DNA of 64,000 nucleotides. It comes from CAYSPO01 sp964432945. Lineage in GTDB: Bacteria > Bacillota > Clostridia > Tissierellales > Peptoniphilaceae. Numbering within the stretch: the first letter of the stretch is position 1; each line of letters begins with the position of its first letter. The stretch is taken from positions 26,788 through 90,787 of the forward strand of contig CAYSPO010000001.1 in NCBI GenBank assembly GCA_964432945.1. The letters run 5' to 3'. Made by a program: the position numbers and the translations under genes. Below the pieces are notes generated by a model, which was given only the letters and a program-made list of their open reading frames with translations, was not told where the DNA came from and made no database searches. Positions 15,506 to 25,325 of this stretch are shown here, in pieces.

Positions 15506-16314
15506 TGAAAAAAATAAAAAAAGTGCCTATTGAATTTAAATTAGGCTTAATCTTAATTGGTTTATTGGTTTTGATAGCAATATTTTCTGACCAGATTGTT
15601 ACTTATAGTCCAAAGAAATTAAATGACGATATTCTTCATCCCCCTTCTTCAAGTTATTATTTTGGTACTGATGGGATTGGAAGAGATGTGTTCAGTATGA
15701 TTATTACTGGAACAAAAACCTCTCTTTATGTAGGTTTAACTGCAGCTTTAATCTCTATGCTTATAGGTACAGTGGTTGGTGCTATTGCTGGATATTTTGG
15801 AGGTTGGGCAGATAGAATAATTTATGAAATATTGAATGTTTTTTCTATGGTTCCTACCTTATTTCTTATAATTATGGTTATTTCTGCTTTTGGAAGTAGC
15901 TTAAGAAATACAGTTATAGTAATTGGATTAACTAGCTGGACAGGAACAGCTAGATTAATGCGTGGGCAAACAAAGAGCTTAAAAGAGAGAACCTTTATAA
16001 AGGCTGCTAGAGTTAGTGGTGAAAGTGATGCTAAGATTTTATTTAGTCATATAATCCCCCATGGAATTTCACCAATTTTAGTTAATGCTGCCTTATCTGT
16101 TTCTAATGCAATTTTATATGAGGCAAGTTTGGCCTTTATTGGCTTAGGGGATCCCAATGTTATTAGCTGGGGACAGCTTATAAATAACGGTAGAGCCTAT
16201 ATATTAAGCGGTTGGTGGGTTATTACTTTTCCTGGTTTAGCCATAGTTATTATAGTAATTGGTTTTCATTTGTTAGCTGAAGGTCTTAACAAAATGATTA
16301 ACCCTAATAACTAA
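15502..16314 (+). CDS. Peptide/nickel-type ABC transporter permease (DppC-like)
   Basis: About 270 residues from the MM start at 15502/15505, overlapping the dppB-like stop. N-terminal helix, then PPSSSYYFGTDGIGRDVFSMI, the DppC signature, and the coupling loop IKAARVSGESDAKILFSHII; SLAFIGLGDPNVISWGQL near the end is also typical. An upstream in-frame start at 15346 lies inside the previous gene and has no ribosome site. Partner of the preceding permease. Confidence 0.9.
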   Translation: MMKKIKKVPIEFKLGLILIGLLVLIAIFSDQIVTYSPKKLNDDILHPPSSSYYFGTDGIGRDVFSMIITGTKTSLYVGLTAALISMLIGTVVGAIAGYFGGWADRIIYEILNVFSMVPTLFLIIMVISAFGSSLRNTVIVIGLTSWTGTARLMRGQTKSLKERTFIKAARVSGESDAKILFSHIIPHGISPILVNAALSVSNAILYEASLAFIGLGDPNVISWGQLINNGRAYILSGWWVITFPGLAIVIIVIGFHLLAEGLNKMINPNN

Positions 16315-16324
16315 AGGAGTATAA

Positions 16325-17284
16325 ATGATAGAGATAAAAAATTTAAATATAAAATATATTTCTGATGAAAATAAGGTCTGGGCTGTAAGAGATGTAGACT
16401 TACAACTAGAGCAAGGTAAATCCTACGGTATTGTAGGGGAGTCAGGATCAGGTAAGACAACATTGGCAATGGCAGTATTAAAGTTGTTGCCTAAGACCTG
16501 TGAAATTAATGGAGAAATCTTTTATAAAGATATTGATTTATTAGATATAAGTGAAGATGAGTTTAAAAAATATAGATGGAAAGATTTTTCAGTAGTTTTT
16601 CAAGGCTCTATGGATAGTTTTAGTCCTGTTCATAGGCTAAGAACTCAGTTTAGAGATATTTACCATGTTCATTATCCGAAAAAATCAAACGATGAAATAG
16701 ATAAGGAAGTTTTAGAATTATTTAATAAGTTTTCTCTACCTCCAAATGCTTATAAGTCCTATCCTCATGAGCTTTCAGGAGGAATGATACAAAGGGTTGC
16801 CATTGTGTTAAGTTTGATACTTAGGCCAAATGTTTTGGTTTTAGATGAAGCTACAACAGCCCTTGATTTAATAAATGAAAGGCAAATTTTAGAGACGATT
16901 AATGATATAGAAGAAGAGGTTAGTTTAATTAGGATTAATATCACTCATGATATATCCGTTGTTTATTCCTCTTGTTCAGATGTGATAGTAATGTATGCTG
17001 GACATTTGCTTGAGAAAGGTCCAACTGATGAAGTTTTTAAATCTCCTAGACACCCTTATACAAAAGGATTACTTGATTCTTATCCAGATATTGCTAAAAG
17101 AGAAGGAGAAATAAAAGGCATTAAAGGAACTCTTCCTGATCTAACTAAAGAATATAATTCCTGCATATTTTATTCTAGGTGTCCTTATAGGCTAGATAAA
17201 TGTAAAAATATTAAACCAGAACTAGAAACTGAAGGAAATAGAGTATTTAAGTGCCATAATCCTATAGGTGTGAATTATGAATAA
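16325..17284 (+). CDS. Peptide/nickel-type ABC transporter ATPase (DppD-like)
   Basis: 319 residues, AAAGGAG site. Walker A GESGSGKTT, signature LSGGMIQRV, Walker B VLVLDEATTALD and NITHDIS switch are intact. The C-terminal oligopeptide-family extension has CIFYSRCPYRLDKCKN and a later FKCH, four cysteines that bind a 4Fe-4S cluster in some members. It overlaps the next ATPase by 8 bases. Confidence 0.92.
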   Translation: MIEIKNLNIKYISDENKVWAVRDVDLQLEQGKSYGIVGESGSGKTTLAMAVLKLLPKTCEINGEIFYKDIDLLDISEDEFKKYRWKDFSVVFQGSMDSFSPVHRLRTQFRDIYHVHYPKKSNDEIDKEVLELFNKFSLPPNAYKSYPHELSGGMIQRVAIVLSLILRPNVLVLDEATTALDLINERQILETINDIEEEVSLIRINITHDISVVYSSCSDVIVMYAGHLLEKGPTDEVFKSPRHPYTKGLLDSYPDIAKREGEIKGIKGTLPDLTKEYNSCIFYSRCPYRLDKCKNIKPELETEGNRVFKCHNPIGVNYE

Positions 17285-18233
17285 TTATATAAAAATAAAA
17301 GATGTAAAAAAATATTATAAATCTTCATCTCATAAAGACTGGGTTAAGGCTTTAGATGGAATTGATTTAGAGATTAAAGAAGGAGAAATCTTAGGCTTAA
17401 TTGGGGAATCTGGATGTGGAAAATCAACTTTAGGAAAGTTACTAGTTGGAATTGAAAAGCCCACTGATGGCGAAATATTATTTGATGATGAAAATCAGCT
17501 TGATATTTTGAAGAAAGATAGAAAAATATTCTATAAAAATGTTCAAATGATTTTTCAAAATCCTTATGATGTTTTTGACAATAGGTTTACCATTGAAAGA
17601 ATTTTTGAAAGAATTTTAAAAAATTATAAACTTGGCGAAAATGCAAATGAAAGAAATAAAATAATGGAAGAAGCCCTAGAGAATGCTTCTTTATATCCTG
17701 CTAAAGATTACTTAGGGAGACTTCCTAGGGAATTATCAGGAGGACAGCTCCAAAGAATAGCTATAATGAGATCTATGCTTCTTCAACCAAAGTTTTTAGT
17801 AGCAGATGAACCTATAACTATGCTTGATGTTTCTGTAAGATCAGAAATTATAAAATTACTTTTGAAAATGACTAAGGAAAATAATACATCTATACTTTTC
17901 ATAAGCCATGATATTGCTACTACAAGTTATATATCTGATAGAATAGCAATTATGTATCTAGGTCAAATAGTAGAAGAAGCCAATACAGATGAAATTATCA
18001 ATAATCCTTGTCACCCTTATACAAAAGCTCTTTTATCAAATGTTGTTAGTTTAACTGAAGAAAATGATGAAAGAATTTCGTTAAAGGGAGATCCGCCTTC
18101 TCCTATAGGAATAAATAATAAATGTTATTTTTCTGATAGGTGCTATATGGCTAAAGAACGTTGCTTTAAAGAATGTCCTGAACTAATAGATGAGGAAGGT
18201 AATCATAAGGTTAGATGTTTTTATTATAAATAG
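17277..18233 (+). CDS. Peptide/nickel-type ABC transporter ATPase (DppF-like)
   Basis: 318 residues. Walker A GESGCGKST, Q-loop FQNPYDVF, signature LSGGQLQRI, Walker B FLVADEPITMLD, switch SHDIATT. C-terminal cysteines in CYFSDRCYMAKERCFKECP mirror those of the DppD-like partner. Second ATPase of the heterodimer driving the 14540-19947 importer. An AGGAGG site and the binding-protein gene follow within 55 bases. Confidence 0.92.
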   Translation: MNNYIKIKDVKKYYKSSSHKDWVKALDGIDLEIKEGEILGLIGESGCGKSTLGKLLVGIEKPTDGEILFDDENQLDILKKDRKIFYKNVQMIFQNPYDVFDNRFTIERIFERILKNYKLGENANERNKIMEEALENASLYPAKDYLGRLPRELSGGQLQRIAIMRSMLLQPKFLVADEPITMLDVSVRSEIIKLLLKMTKENNTSILFISHDIATTSYISDRIAIMYLGQIVEEANTDEIINNPCHPYTKALLSNVVSLTEENDERISLKGDPPSPIGINNKCYFSDRCYMAKERCFKECPELIDEEGNHKVRCFYYK

Positions 18234-18285
18234 AATATACCCCGATACAGGGATATATATAAATTATTACTTAATAGGAGGAAAA

Positions 18286-19947
18286 ATGTTTAAAAAATTA
18301 TCAAAATTAAAAATGTTTGTATTATTAGTTCTTGCAACAGCTATGATTTTTACAGGTTGTTCAGATAATAATGCAAAAAAAGATGATGTAACTGAAGCTG
18401 AAAAAACAGAAGCTGTTACTGAAGCTGAGAAAACAGAAGAAACAAAAGAAGAAACTGAAGAAGCTAAAGATGATGAAACAGCTGGAGAAGGTGGAGTATT
18501 TGTTAGAGCTTTAACTAAGGAACCTCAAGGTTACAACCCAAATGCTGCTCCAGATAATGCAGCTTACCAAATCCATCAAAATATTTCTAATAAATTATTA
18601 AAAATCAATGGAAATGACCAAGTTGTTCCAGATATCGCAGAAAGCTGGGAATTTTCAGAAGATGGAAAAGTTTTAACATTCAAATTACATGAAGCTAAAT
18701 GGCATGATGGGGAAGACTTTACTGCAGACGATGTTAAATGGACATTTGATACTATCTTAGCTGAAGAAGGTTTTGCATCAGCTTCTCTTGAAGATATTAC
18801 TGAAGTTAATGTTATTGATGATAGAACAGTTGAGTTTGTTTTAGATCAACCAAATGCAGGAATATTAGGAAGTATCGCATGGCAAGGAACTTACATTATG
18901 CCAGAACATATTTATGCAGGAACTGATTGGTTAACTAATGAAGCTAACCAAAATCCAATAGGAACAGGTCCTTTCAAATTTGTTGAACATAAACCAGGAG
19001 AAAGCATAACTTTAACTAGAAATGATGACTTCTTTGGTGATGTAGCAAAATTAGACGAAGTTAAATATGTAATTATGCCTGATGGTGCTACAGCATACCA
19101 AGCATGGTTAAATGGAGAAATCGATGATGGTGGCTCTATTCCAGAAGAAGAAAAAGATGGTTTAAGAGATAATCCTGATTATATTGAAATTGAAAAATCA
19201 TGGCCAAATAAATCTTACTTCTGCTTTAATGTTAAAGAAGGTAAATTTGCAGATCCATTAGTAAGAGAAGCTGTTTTATATGGTATTGACCTTGATGATA
19301 TTTTCAATAGAGCATATAAAGGTGTAGGTAAAAATCAAGAATACTTTATTCCTTGGCAATATGACTGGGCTTTAAATGAAGATGTTAAGAGTCCAGAAAG
19401 AGATATTGAAAAAGCTAAGAGTCTTCTTGAACAAGCTGGATATGAAGCAGATGCAGATGGTTACTACTTTGAAACAACTCTAGATACTTTCCCAGGATGG
19501 GACGAAACATTCCCAATCTTCCAATCTCAATTTAAAGAATTTGGAATTAAATTAAACCATAATTCAATGGATGATGCAACTTATGATAAGAAAGTCCTTG
19601 AAGATCAAGATTTTGAATTAACTTGTCTAGGCGGATATATTGGACCAGATATATCATCAATTTCAAATAGAATTGGAACAGATGGTTTTATGAACTACGG
19701 TTTATATAGTTCAGAAGAAATGGACGCTTTATTAGAAGAAGGTTTAAGAACAACTGATGAAGCTGAAAGAGCAGTTCCATACCAAAAAATTCAAGAATTA
19801 TTAAGAAAAGATTTACCAGTTGTTTACTTTAGAGATATGTTTGCAACAGATTTCTTAAAATCATATGTTAAGGATCATCCTTCAACAGAAGGTGTTAGAG
19901 ATAAATGTTCTGAATCAGAATATACTTACCTATGGTTAGATAAATAA
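18286..19947 (+). CDS. Peptide/nickel-type ABC substrate-binding lipoprotein (SBP family 5)
   Basis: 553 residues from ATG 18286 (AATAGGAGG). Lipobox FTGC, then a Glu/Thr-rich linker with TEAEKTEAVTEAEKTEE, then the family 5 binding fold: LNGEIDDGGSIPEEE, AESWEFSEDGKVLTFKLHE, KWHDGEDFTADDVKWTFDT, NPIGTGPFKFVEH and REAVLYGIDLDDIFN. It closes the operon and is followed by a strong terminator. The ligand is not evident; no cysteine pair is present that would point to a soft metal. Confidence 0.9.
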   Translation: MFKKLSKLKMFVLLVLATAMIFTGCSDNNAKKDDVTEAEKTEAVTEAEKTEETKEETEEAKDDETAGEGGVFVRALTKEPQGYNPNAAPDNAAYQIHQNISNKLLKINGNDQVVPDIAESWEFSEDGKVLTFKLHEAKWHDGEDFTADDVKWTFDTILAEEGFASASLEDITEVNVIDDRTVEFVLDQPNAGILGSIAWQGTYIMPEHIYAGTDWLTNEANQNPIGTGPFKFVEHKPGESITLTRNDDFFGDVAKLDEVKYVIMPDGATAYQAWLNGEIDDGGSIPEEEKDGLRDNPDYIEIEKSWPNKSYFCFNVKEGKFADPLVREAVLYGIDLDDIFNRAYKGVGKNQEYFIPWQYDWALNEDVKSPERDIEKAKSLLEQAGYEADADGYYFETTLDTFPGWDETFPIFQSQFKEFGIKLNHNSMDDATYDKKVLEDQDFELTCLGGYIGPDISSISNRIGTDGFMNYGLYSSEEMDALLEEGLRTTDEAERAVPYQKIQELLRKDLPVVYFRDMFATDFLKSYVKDHPSTEGVRDKCSESEYTYLWLDK

Positions 19948-19954
19948 ATAAAGT

Positions 19955-19987
19955 AGAAACCCTAGATATCTAGGGTTTCTTTTTTTG
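19955..19987 (+). terminator. Terminator after the peptide/nickel-type ABC operon
   Basis: A 26-base perfect palindrome with core AACCCTAGATATCTAGGGTT (19955-19980), then a run of eight T within 19979-19986. Confidence 0.88.
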
Positions 19988-20154
19988 TATTATAAAATCT
20001 TATTTTGCTGGTTATTCATAATTAAAATTAATTAAAAATTTGGCTAAAATGTTATATATTTAATATACTTACATAGAGAGTCCTCAATATATTTTGATTT
20101 AATTAATGGAACAATATACTATGTAATAGCAAATATTATTAGAAGGAGAATATA

Positions 20155-20811
20155 ATGGAAAATAAAGAAAGACTAGATGGACAAAAAGACCACTGGAATT
20201 CAATGCTTGGAAAAAACAAAGAAATGTTTGGAGAAGATCCAAGTTTTTCAGGAATAAAAGCTGCCGAAGTGTTTAAGGAAAATGGGGTTAAAACAATTTT
20301 AGAGCTTGGTGCTGGACAAGGAAGAGATACCTTTTATTTTATAAAAGAAGGCTTCAATGTTCATGTCCTTGATTACTCTCAAGAAGGACTAAACGATATA
20401 AAAGCTAAAGCTAAGGCGTTGGGCGTAGAAGATAAAATAAAGTGTGATCTTGTAGATTTAAGAAAAGAAATATCACTGGAAGATGAATCTTTTGATGCTT
20501 GTTACTCTCATATGCTATATTGCATGGCATTTACAAAAGCTGAATTAAAGCATCTTACAAATGAAGTTAAAAGAGTATTAAAAGTAGGAGGTATTCAGGC
20601 ATATACTTCACGAAATACTAGGGATTCTGACTTTGGAAAGGGAGATCATCTAGGAGATAATCTTTATGTAGATGGTGGATTTATCATTGAATTTATAGAT
20701 GAAGAAATGATAAAAGATTATTCAGAAGGTTTTGAAATTATAGAAAATACTGAATTTGAAGAAGGAGGATTACCAAGAGTTCTAACTTTAATTATTCAAA
20801 AAAAATTATAA
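20155..20811 (+). CDS. Class I SAM-dependent methyltransferase
   Basis: 218 residues, AGAAGGAG site. SAM-binding motif I is ILELGAGQGRDTFYF (about residues 43-57), the acidic motif II end is VHVLDYSQEGL, and FDACYSHMLYCM and LKVGGIQAYTSRN follow as motifs IV-VI. Compact size and the GQGRDTF variant resemble TehB/thiopurine-type methyltransferases that act on small, soft nucleophiles such as thiols, selenide or tellurite, but that is a suggestion only. It stands alone with its own leader. It lacks the cysteine set of ArsM. Confidence 0.75.
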   Translation: MENKERLDGQKDHWNSMLGKNKEMFGEDPSFSGIKAAEVFKENGVKTILELGAGQGRDTFYFIKEGFNVHVLDYSQEGLNDIKAKAKALGVEDKIKCDLVDLRKEISLEDESFDACYSHMLYCMAFTKAELKHLTNEVKRVLKVGGIQAYTSRNTRDSDFGKGDHLGDNLYVDGGFIIEFIDEEMIKDYSEGFEIIENTEFEEGGLPRVLTLIIQKKL

Positions 20812-20847
20812 ATACATAAACTGCCTTAAAGGAAGTTTTTATAACAC

Positions 20848-20873
20848 AGTCCAAGAATATACATTCTTGGACT
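20848..20873. terminator. Hairpin between convergent genes, possible weak terminator
   Basis: Perfect 11-bp stem AGTCCAAGAAT / ATTCTTGGACT with loop ATAC. No good T-run on either strand, so its role as a terminator is doubtful. Confidence 0.4.
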
Positions 20874-20920
20874 ATGGAATAAGTATTTATTTTGTGGATA
20901 ACTTTTGTATCTTTTTTAAT

Positions 20921-21136
20921 TTATAAATATAGAATTATCCCTAGGATACTCAGGATAATACCAAAAATAAGTTCTAATTTGCCAATCTTTTTAGCATAAC
21001 TTTAATTTTTTATTTCTCTTTTTTTATTAAATTCATACATATTTATTAGATTATATTTTTCTTTGAAATAAATTAAATATCCAAAACTTATGAAAGTTAG
21101 TCCTATTAAAATAATCAATACTTCTATAAAAATCAT
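20921..21136 (-). pseudogene. Small DUF3784-like membrane protein interrupted by TAA
   Basis: On the minus strand from ATG at 21136, a 71-codon frame reads IFIEVLIILIGLTFISFGYL, then a polar lysine-rich middle, then SYAKKIGKLELIFGIILSIL and a TAA stop at 20921-20923. Two membrane helices around a basic loop, of the DUF3784 type as I recall it. Codon 45 (21004-21002) is TAA, splitting the frame exactly in the loop. It starts 4 bases after the double-cubane reductase gene. Either it has decayed or an AAA codon was mutated or misread. Family call is tentative. Confidence 0.5.
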
Positions 21137-21140
21137 ATAT

Positions 21141-22313
21141 TTATAACATTTCAATAAAAGCAGAAATTCTTGTTGCTAACTGACCTTTGTCATTATCTGA
21201 GTAATCAGTTTCTATTTTCATATAAGGAATTCCTAAGTCTTCTTTTATTCCTTTTTCCATTTTAACTGCTTCAATATTAAATGTATGGCAAGATTGTAAA
21301 ACTACATCAATAACCCCATCTACTTGATATTTTTCACAAAGGTGTTTTGTATGCTCTATTCTATCATCATTAGGAGACATAACAGCGCAGCTAATTTCTA
21401 GATATCTATCGGAAATTGCTCTTAAGATATCATCAGCCTCAGTATCTACCATCATTTTCATAGTTCTTTCTCCACCACAGTTATCGTTACTAACTATGAT
21501 AGCACCATTTTGTTCAATCACATTACATACCTTATCTATAACTCCTCCAGTTGGACAGCCTGTAACTAGAATTCTTGGGGTATTAGGAGCTACGAGATAA
21601 TTAGGATCTTTGGAATATTGTTCTAAGGCTTGATCGATTGTGTTGCTAACTAACTCCGTTGAGTCTTCAACGGTGAATTGAAAAACATTTCTTTGAAGTG
21701 AAAGTGCAACTTGGCTACCTGTTATTGCGGGTGGATTATATCCTTGAATTTCCATTAACTTCACATAACCTTCTCTCCAAGCATTTCTTCTTTTAGCAGC
21801 ATTTCTAAGGTCTTCATCAGTAATTTCTATATCAAATAATTCTTCCAATTTCTCTTTTAAAAGTTTACATTCTTCATACCATATATCCCTTGCATAAGAC
21901 CTATTTTGTGCTTGGGGTAGTTGCATTATATGAACATCTTTTAATTCCCCAAGAAGTTCATACATTTTTTTCTTACCATCACAAGTAGTTTCACCGATAA
22001 TTAAATCAGAGAACCAAGTATAAGGACAGGTTTCAGTATAAGCAAAACCATATGTACTTTTAATAAGGGGACACATATTTTTAGGAAGAACTTTTTCTGC
22101 ATCAGGTATAACTGAATCAGAAGTCCCACATAGACCAACAGCTGAAGCTCCTGCTGCTTCTATAATTTCAGTAGGAGTATAGGAACAAAGAGTTCCAATT
22201 AGTCTGCCACCATTTTCTTTAAACTCTTTTACATTTACAAAGCCTTCCTTTCTAGCTTCTTCAAATTCTTCAAAAGTTTTAGGAAGTAGGGCTTTTTCTT
22301 TTACTTTTTCCAT
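21141..22313 (-). CDS. Double-cubane-cluster reductase of the 2-hydroxyacyl-CoA dehydratase D family, copy 1
   Basis: 390 residues, minus strand, AGAGGTAAT upstream of ATG. Two Rossmann-like halves typical of HgdB/BcrB-type proteins: IGTLCSYTPTEIIEAAGAS, STYGFAYTETCPYTWFSD, IIGETTCDGKKKMYELL, VTGCPTGGVIDKV, SNDNCGGERTM and VLQSCHTFN. The number and placement of cysteines fit the double-cubane proteins (YjiM-like), which couple ATP hydrolysis by a partner to low-potential two-electron reductions of small molecules. The matching ATPase (YjiL/HgdC-like) is not adjacent. Very similar to the protein at 27034. Substrate unknown. Confidence 0.82.
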   Translation of the reverse strand: MEKVKEKALLPKTFEEFEEARKEGFVNVKEFKENGGRLIGTLCSYTPTEIIEAAGASAVGLCGTSDSVIPDAEKVLPKNMCPLIKSTYGFAYTETCPYTWFSDLIIGETTCDGKKKMYELLGELKDVHIMQLPQAQNRSYARDIWYEECKLLKEKLEELFDIEITDEDLRNAAKRRNAWREGYVKLMEIQGYNPPAITGSQVALSLQRNVFQFTVEDSTELVSNTIDQALEQYSKDPNYLVAPNTPRILVTGCPTGGVIDKVCNVIEQNGAIIVSNDNCGGERTMKMMVDTEADDILRAISDRYLEISCAVMSPNDDRIEHTKHLCEKYQVDGVIDVVLQSCHTFNIEAVKMEKGIKEDLGIPYMKIETDYSDNDKGQLATRISAFIEML

Positions 22314-22461
22314 ATATTACCTCTTTTCCTTATTTTCAAATATTATTATATCAAATTTCCAAGATGTTTTATATTTAATATCTAAGAATATATAAAAAAA
22401 GCGTTTTATTATTTGTCTTACTTCCTATATAATTAAAGAAGGATAATTATTAGGAGGAAAA

Positions 22462-23640
22462 ATGAAATATAATTTTGAAACATTTCAAGATAGAAGAAAT
22501 CTAGGTTCATCTAAATACGAACTTATGCTGAAACAAAAGCCTGATGTTAGCGGGGAGATAGTTCCTCTTTCTACTGCAGATATGGAGTTTAATATAGCAC
22601 CTGAAATTCAAGAAGGATTAAAAGAGTTTATAACAGACGCTATTCTAGGTTATCAAATTCCTACAGATTCTTATAAAAAAGCAGTAGTTAATTGGTTTAA
22701 AAAAAGATACAATACAGATATAAAGCCAGAGTGGATTACTACATCTTCAGGGGTTGTAAATGGTTTTAATGGTGGAGTTTTAGCTTTTAGTAAACCAGGA
22801 GATGGAGTTATATTAATGCCACCTGTATATGGCCCGTTTTTCGCTGCAATAGAAAACCATAATAGAAAGCCTGTAGCTTGTAATCTTATAGAAGAAGATA
22901 ACTATTATAAAATTGACTTTGATAAATTTGAAGAACTTGCTAAAGATGAAAATAATAAAATACTGATGTTTTGTAACCCTCACAACCCTGCAGGAAGGGT
23001 GTGGGCTAAAGAAGAATTAGAGAAACTTGCTGAAATAGCTTTAGCCAATGATTTAATAATAATATCTGATGAAATACATTCAGATTTTATTTTATCTGGT
23101 AATGAATTTACTTCTTTCTTAAATGTATCAGAAGAAATTCTAAACAATTTATTAGTGTGCCATGCACCTAATAAAACTTTCAATATAGCAGGACTTTCAG
23201 CTGGAAATAATATTGTTCCAAACCCTGAACTAAAAGAGATTTATGATGAAACTATGAATAAATATAGACTACAAGGAACAAATTCATTAGCTTTAAAAGC
23301 AACAGAAATAGCATATACAAAGTGTGAGGAATGGGTAGATGAATTAGTAAAAGTAATAGAAGGAAATATTGATTACTTTATAGAAAGAGTAGAAAAACAA
23401 TTACCTGAGATAAGAGTATTCAAACCTGAAGGGGGATATCTAGTTTGGATGGATATGTGTCCACTAGGATATTCAGGAGAAGAATTAGATGAGATTTTGA
23501 TAAATGAAGCTGAATTATTTTTAAATCCAGGATCTTTCTTTAAAGTAGATGGAGATTGCTATAAAAGAGTAAATTTAGCTTGCCCAAGATATGTAGTAGA
23601 AGATTCGGTAGATAGATTAGTGAAAACATTCCAAAAATAA
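22462..23640 (+). CDS. MalY/PatB-type PLP-dependent C-S beta-lyase
   Basis: 392 residues, TTAGGAGG site. Aminotransferase class I/II fold with the MalY/PatB marks: PLSTADMEFNIAPEIQEG at the N-terminus, MPPVYGPFF, MFCNPHNPAGRVW, ISDEIHSDF and the Schiff-base lysine in APNKTFNIAGL. Such enzymes cleave cystathionine and other cysteine S-conjugates to pyruvate, ammonia and a thiol; Se-conjugates are also possible. It is divergent from the flanking reductase gene and faces the ABC importer genes, so sulfur or selenium amino acid breakdown with import of a related compound is plausible. Confidence 0.88.
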   Translation: MKYNFETFQDRRNLGSSKYELMLKQKPDVSGEIVPLSTADMEFNIAPEIQEGLKEFITDAILGYQIPTDSYKKAVVNWFKKRYNTDIKPEWITTSSGVVNGFNGGVLAFSKPGDGVILMPPVYGPFFAAIENHNRKPVACNLIEEDNYYKIDFDKFEELAKDENNKILMFCNPHNPAGRVWAKEELEKLAEIALANDLIIISDEIHSDFILSGNEFTSFLNVSEEILNNLLVCHAPNKTFNIAGLSAGNNIVPNPELKEIYDETMNKYRLQGTNSLALKATEIAYTKCEEWVDELVKVIEGNIDYFIERVEKQLPEIRVFKPEGGYLVWMDMCPLGYSGEELDEILINEAELFLNPGSFFKVDGDCYKRVNLACPRYVVEDSVDRLVKTFQK

Positions 23641-23641
23641 A

Positions 23642-23677
23642 AACAAAAGTCCTTGGCTTTAGCCAAGGACTTTTGTT
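23642..23677 (+). terminator. Terminator after MalY-type gene
   Basis: 17-bp perfect stem (23642-23658 with 23661-23677), core AAAGTCCTTGGC, loop TT. The arms include A- and T-tracts so it can act both ways. Its AGTCCTTGG core recurs in the hairpin at 27001. Confidence 0.85.
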
Positions 23678-23877
23678 ATAGATATTGTATTTTAGTATAA
23701 TCAATATCTATTAAATATTTTTAGATTCTTATCAAACTTAAATATATATTGTTTTATCTATTAAGTATAGTTATGGAGATTTTGTAAGGATAGAAAAAAA
23801 TTATAAATATTGATTATTATTTAATAACATATATCATATAGTGAGGAGTTGATATTATTAATATAAGGAGGATTGGA

Positions 23878-25119
23878 ATGAAAAAGAGAGTTTTACTATT
23901 AATTACTATGATATTTTCATTAGTAATGGTTAGTGCGTGTAGTAATGGAAATGAAACGACAGAAGAAGTTAAAGATGACCAAGTATCAGAAACAGAAGCA
24001 GTAGAGAAAACTGAAAATAAAACTGAAACTGAAACAGATAAAGAAAAAGAAGATTCAGAAGATGCAAAAAAAGATGAGGATAATAAAGATATACCTGTTA
24101 TAAAAGTTGGTTGGAATAATGAATTACATACAGGTAATATGCATTTAGCTTTTAAAGCACCTGAAGAGTTTGAAAATAATGATGTTTATTTAAGACCAAT
24201 TTCTGATCAACAATTAGAGCTTGTAAAAGATGGAGAACCACTAGCTATTTTAGAGTTTACTTTAGTTAAAGGAGCTTCAGAATCTGTTACTTTAATGACA
24301 CAAGGACATATGGATATCGCATATGGATCTAGTACAGCTTATATGACAGCTGCAGATCAAGGCTTAGAATGCTCTATTTTATGTCCTGTACAAAGTGGTG
24401 GCGTATCTATAGTTGCTTCTAAAGATGCACCTTACTCTAATTTTGATGAGCTTGTGGAATACGCAAAATCTGAAGAAGTACCTATAAAAGCTGGATATCA
24501 TTCACCTATTTCTAGTCCAAGAATAGTTTTAGAATATGCTTTAAAAGAAGCTGGCTTAAATGTTACTGAAGATACTTCAGATTACCAAGCAGATGTAGTT
24601 ATGACTGACTTAAAAGGATTAAGTAACTTAGTACCATCATTAAGTTCAAATCAAGTTGAATTATGGGCAGGCCCAGTTCCTCACCCTCAAAATGCTGAGA
24701 TACAAGGGGTAGGCAAAATTATCGCAACTTTAGATGAACTGCCAGGTGGAAAATGGGTTGATTTCCCTTGCTGTACAATGAATGTTACAAATGAACTTAT
24801 TGATACACACCCAGAAATTGTTGAAGCAATGGTAAAAGCTACTACAGATATTCATGATTTTGCACAAGAAAATAGAGAAGCAACAGCTGACTATTTAGCA
24901 GAATTTATGGGATTAGAAAAAGAAGTAATCATGAATAATGATACAACTTATTCAACAACTCCTAGCGACAATTTCAAAAATGGTATGAGAATTTACTATG
25001 ATGCTATGACAGAAATGGGTAAATTCACAGGAGAATTCCAAGGCAAAGAATTTGATGATATAAAGGATCAAGTATTTGATCTAACTTTTATTGAAAATGT
25101 CATCAAAAATAAAGAATAA
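23878..25119 (+). CDS. ABC substrate-binding lipoprotein, nitrate/sulfonate/taurine (NMT1) type
   Basis: 413 residues, ATAAGGAGG site. Lipobox VSAC, then a Glu/Lys/Thr linker to about residue 75, then an NMT1-type fold: IKVGWNNELHTGNMHLAFK, HMDIAYGSSTAYMTAADQG, SGGVSIVASKDAPY and KAGYHSPISSPRIVLEYAL. A Cys-Cys pair occurs in VDFPCCTMNV, and single Cys in LECSILC. It begins a three-gene importer with 25326 and 26177. The Cys pair and neighbourhood of C-S lyase and reductases hint at a thiol- or metal-bearing ligand (inference). Confidence 0.85.
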   Translation: MKKRVLLLITMIFSLVMVSACSNGNETTEEVKDDQVSETEAVEKTENKTETETDKEKEDSEDAKKDEDNKDIPVIKVGWNNELHTGNMHLAFKAPEEFENNDVYLRPISDQQLELVKDGEPLAILEFTLVKGASESVTLMTQGHMDIAYGSSTAYMTAADQGLECSILCPVQSGGVSIVASKDAPYSNFDELVEYAKSEEVPIKAGYHSPISSPRIVLEYALKEAGLNVTEDTSDYQADVVMTDLKGLSNLVPSLSSNQVELWAGPVPHPQNAEIQGVGKIIATLDELPGGKWVDFPCCTMNVTNELIDTHPEIVEAMVKATTDIHDFAQENREATADYLAEFMGLEKEVIMNNDTTYSTTPSDNFKNGMRIYYDAMTEMGKFTGEFQGKEFDDIKDQVFDLTFIENVIKNKE

Positions 25120-25325
25120 TTAGCAAGTTATATAATAATAAATTTTTAAATTTCTTATTATATTTTTAGCTTATAGAAATAAGTTCATATTAAAAATAAT
25201 AGGTATTTATTATAAGAAAATATGGTTTTGGTAAGGGTATAGAATAATATGTTAGGGATAAAGGCTTTCAAAATTGAAAGCCTTTATCTATTGAATAAGA
25301 TAAGGTAGGGGTTGAAGAAATATAT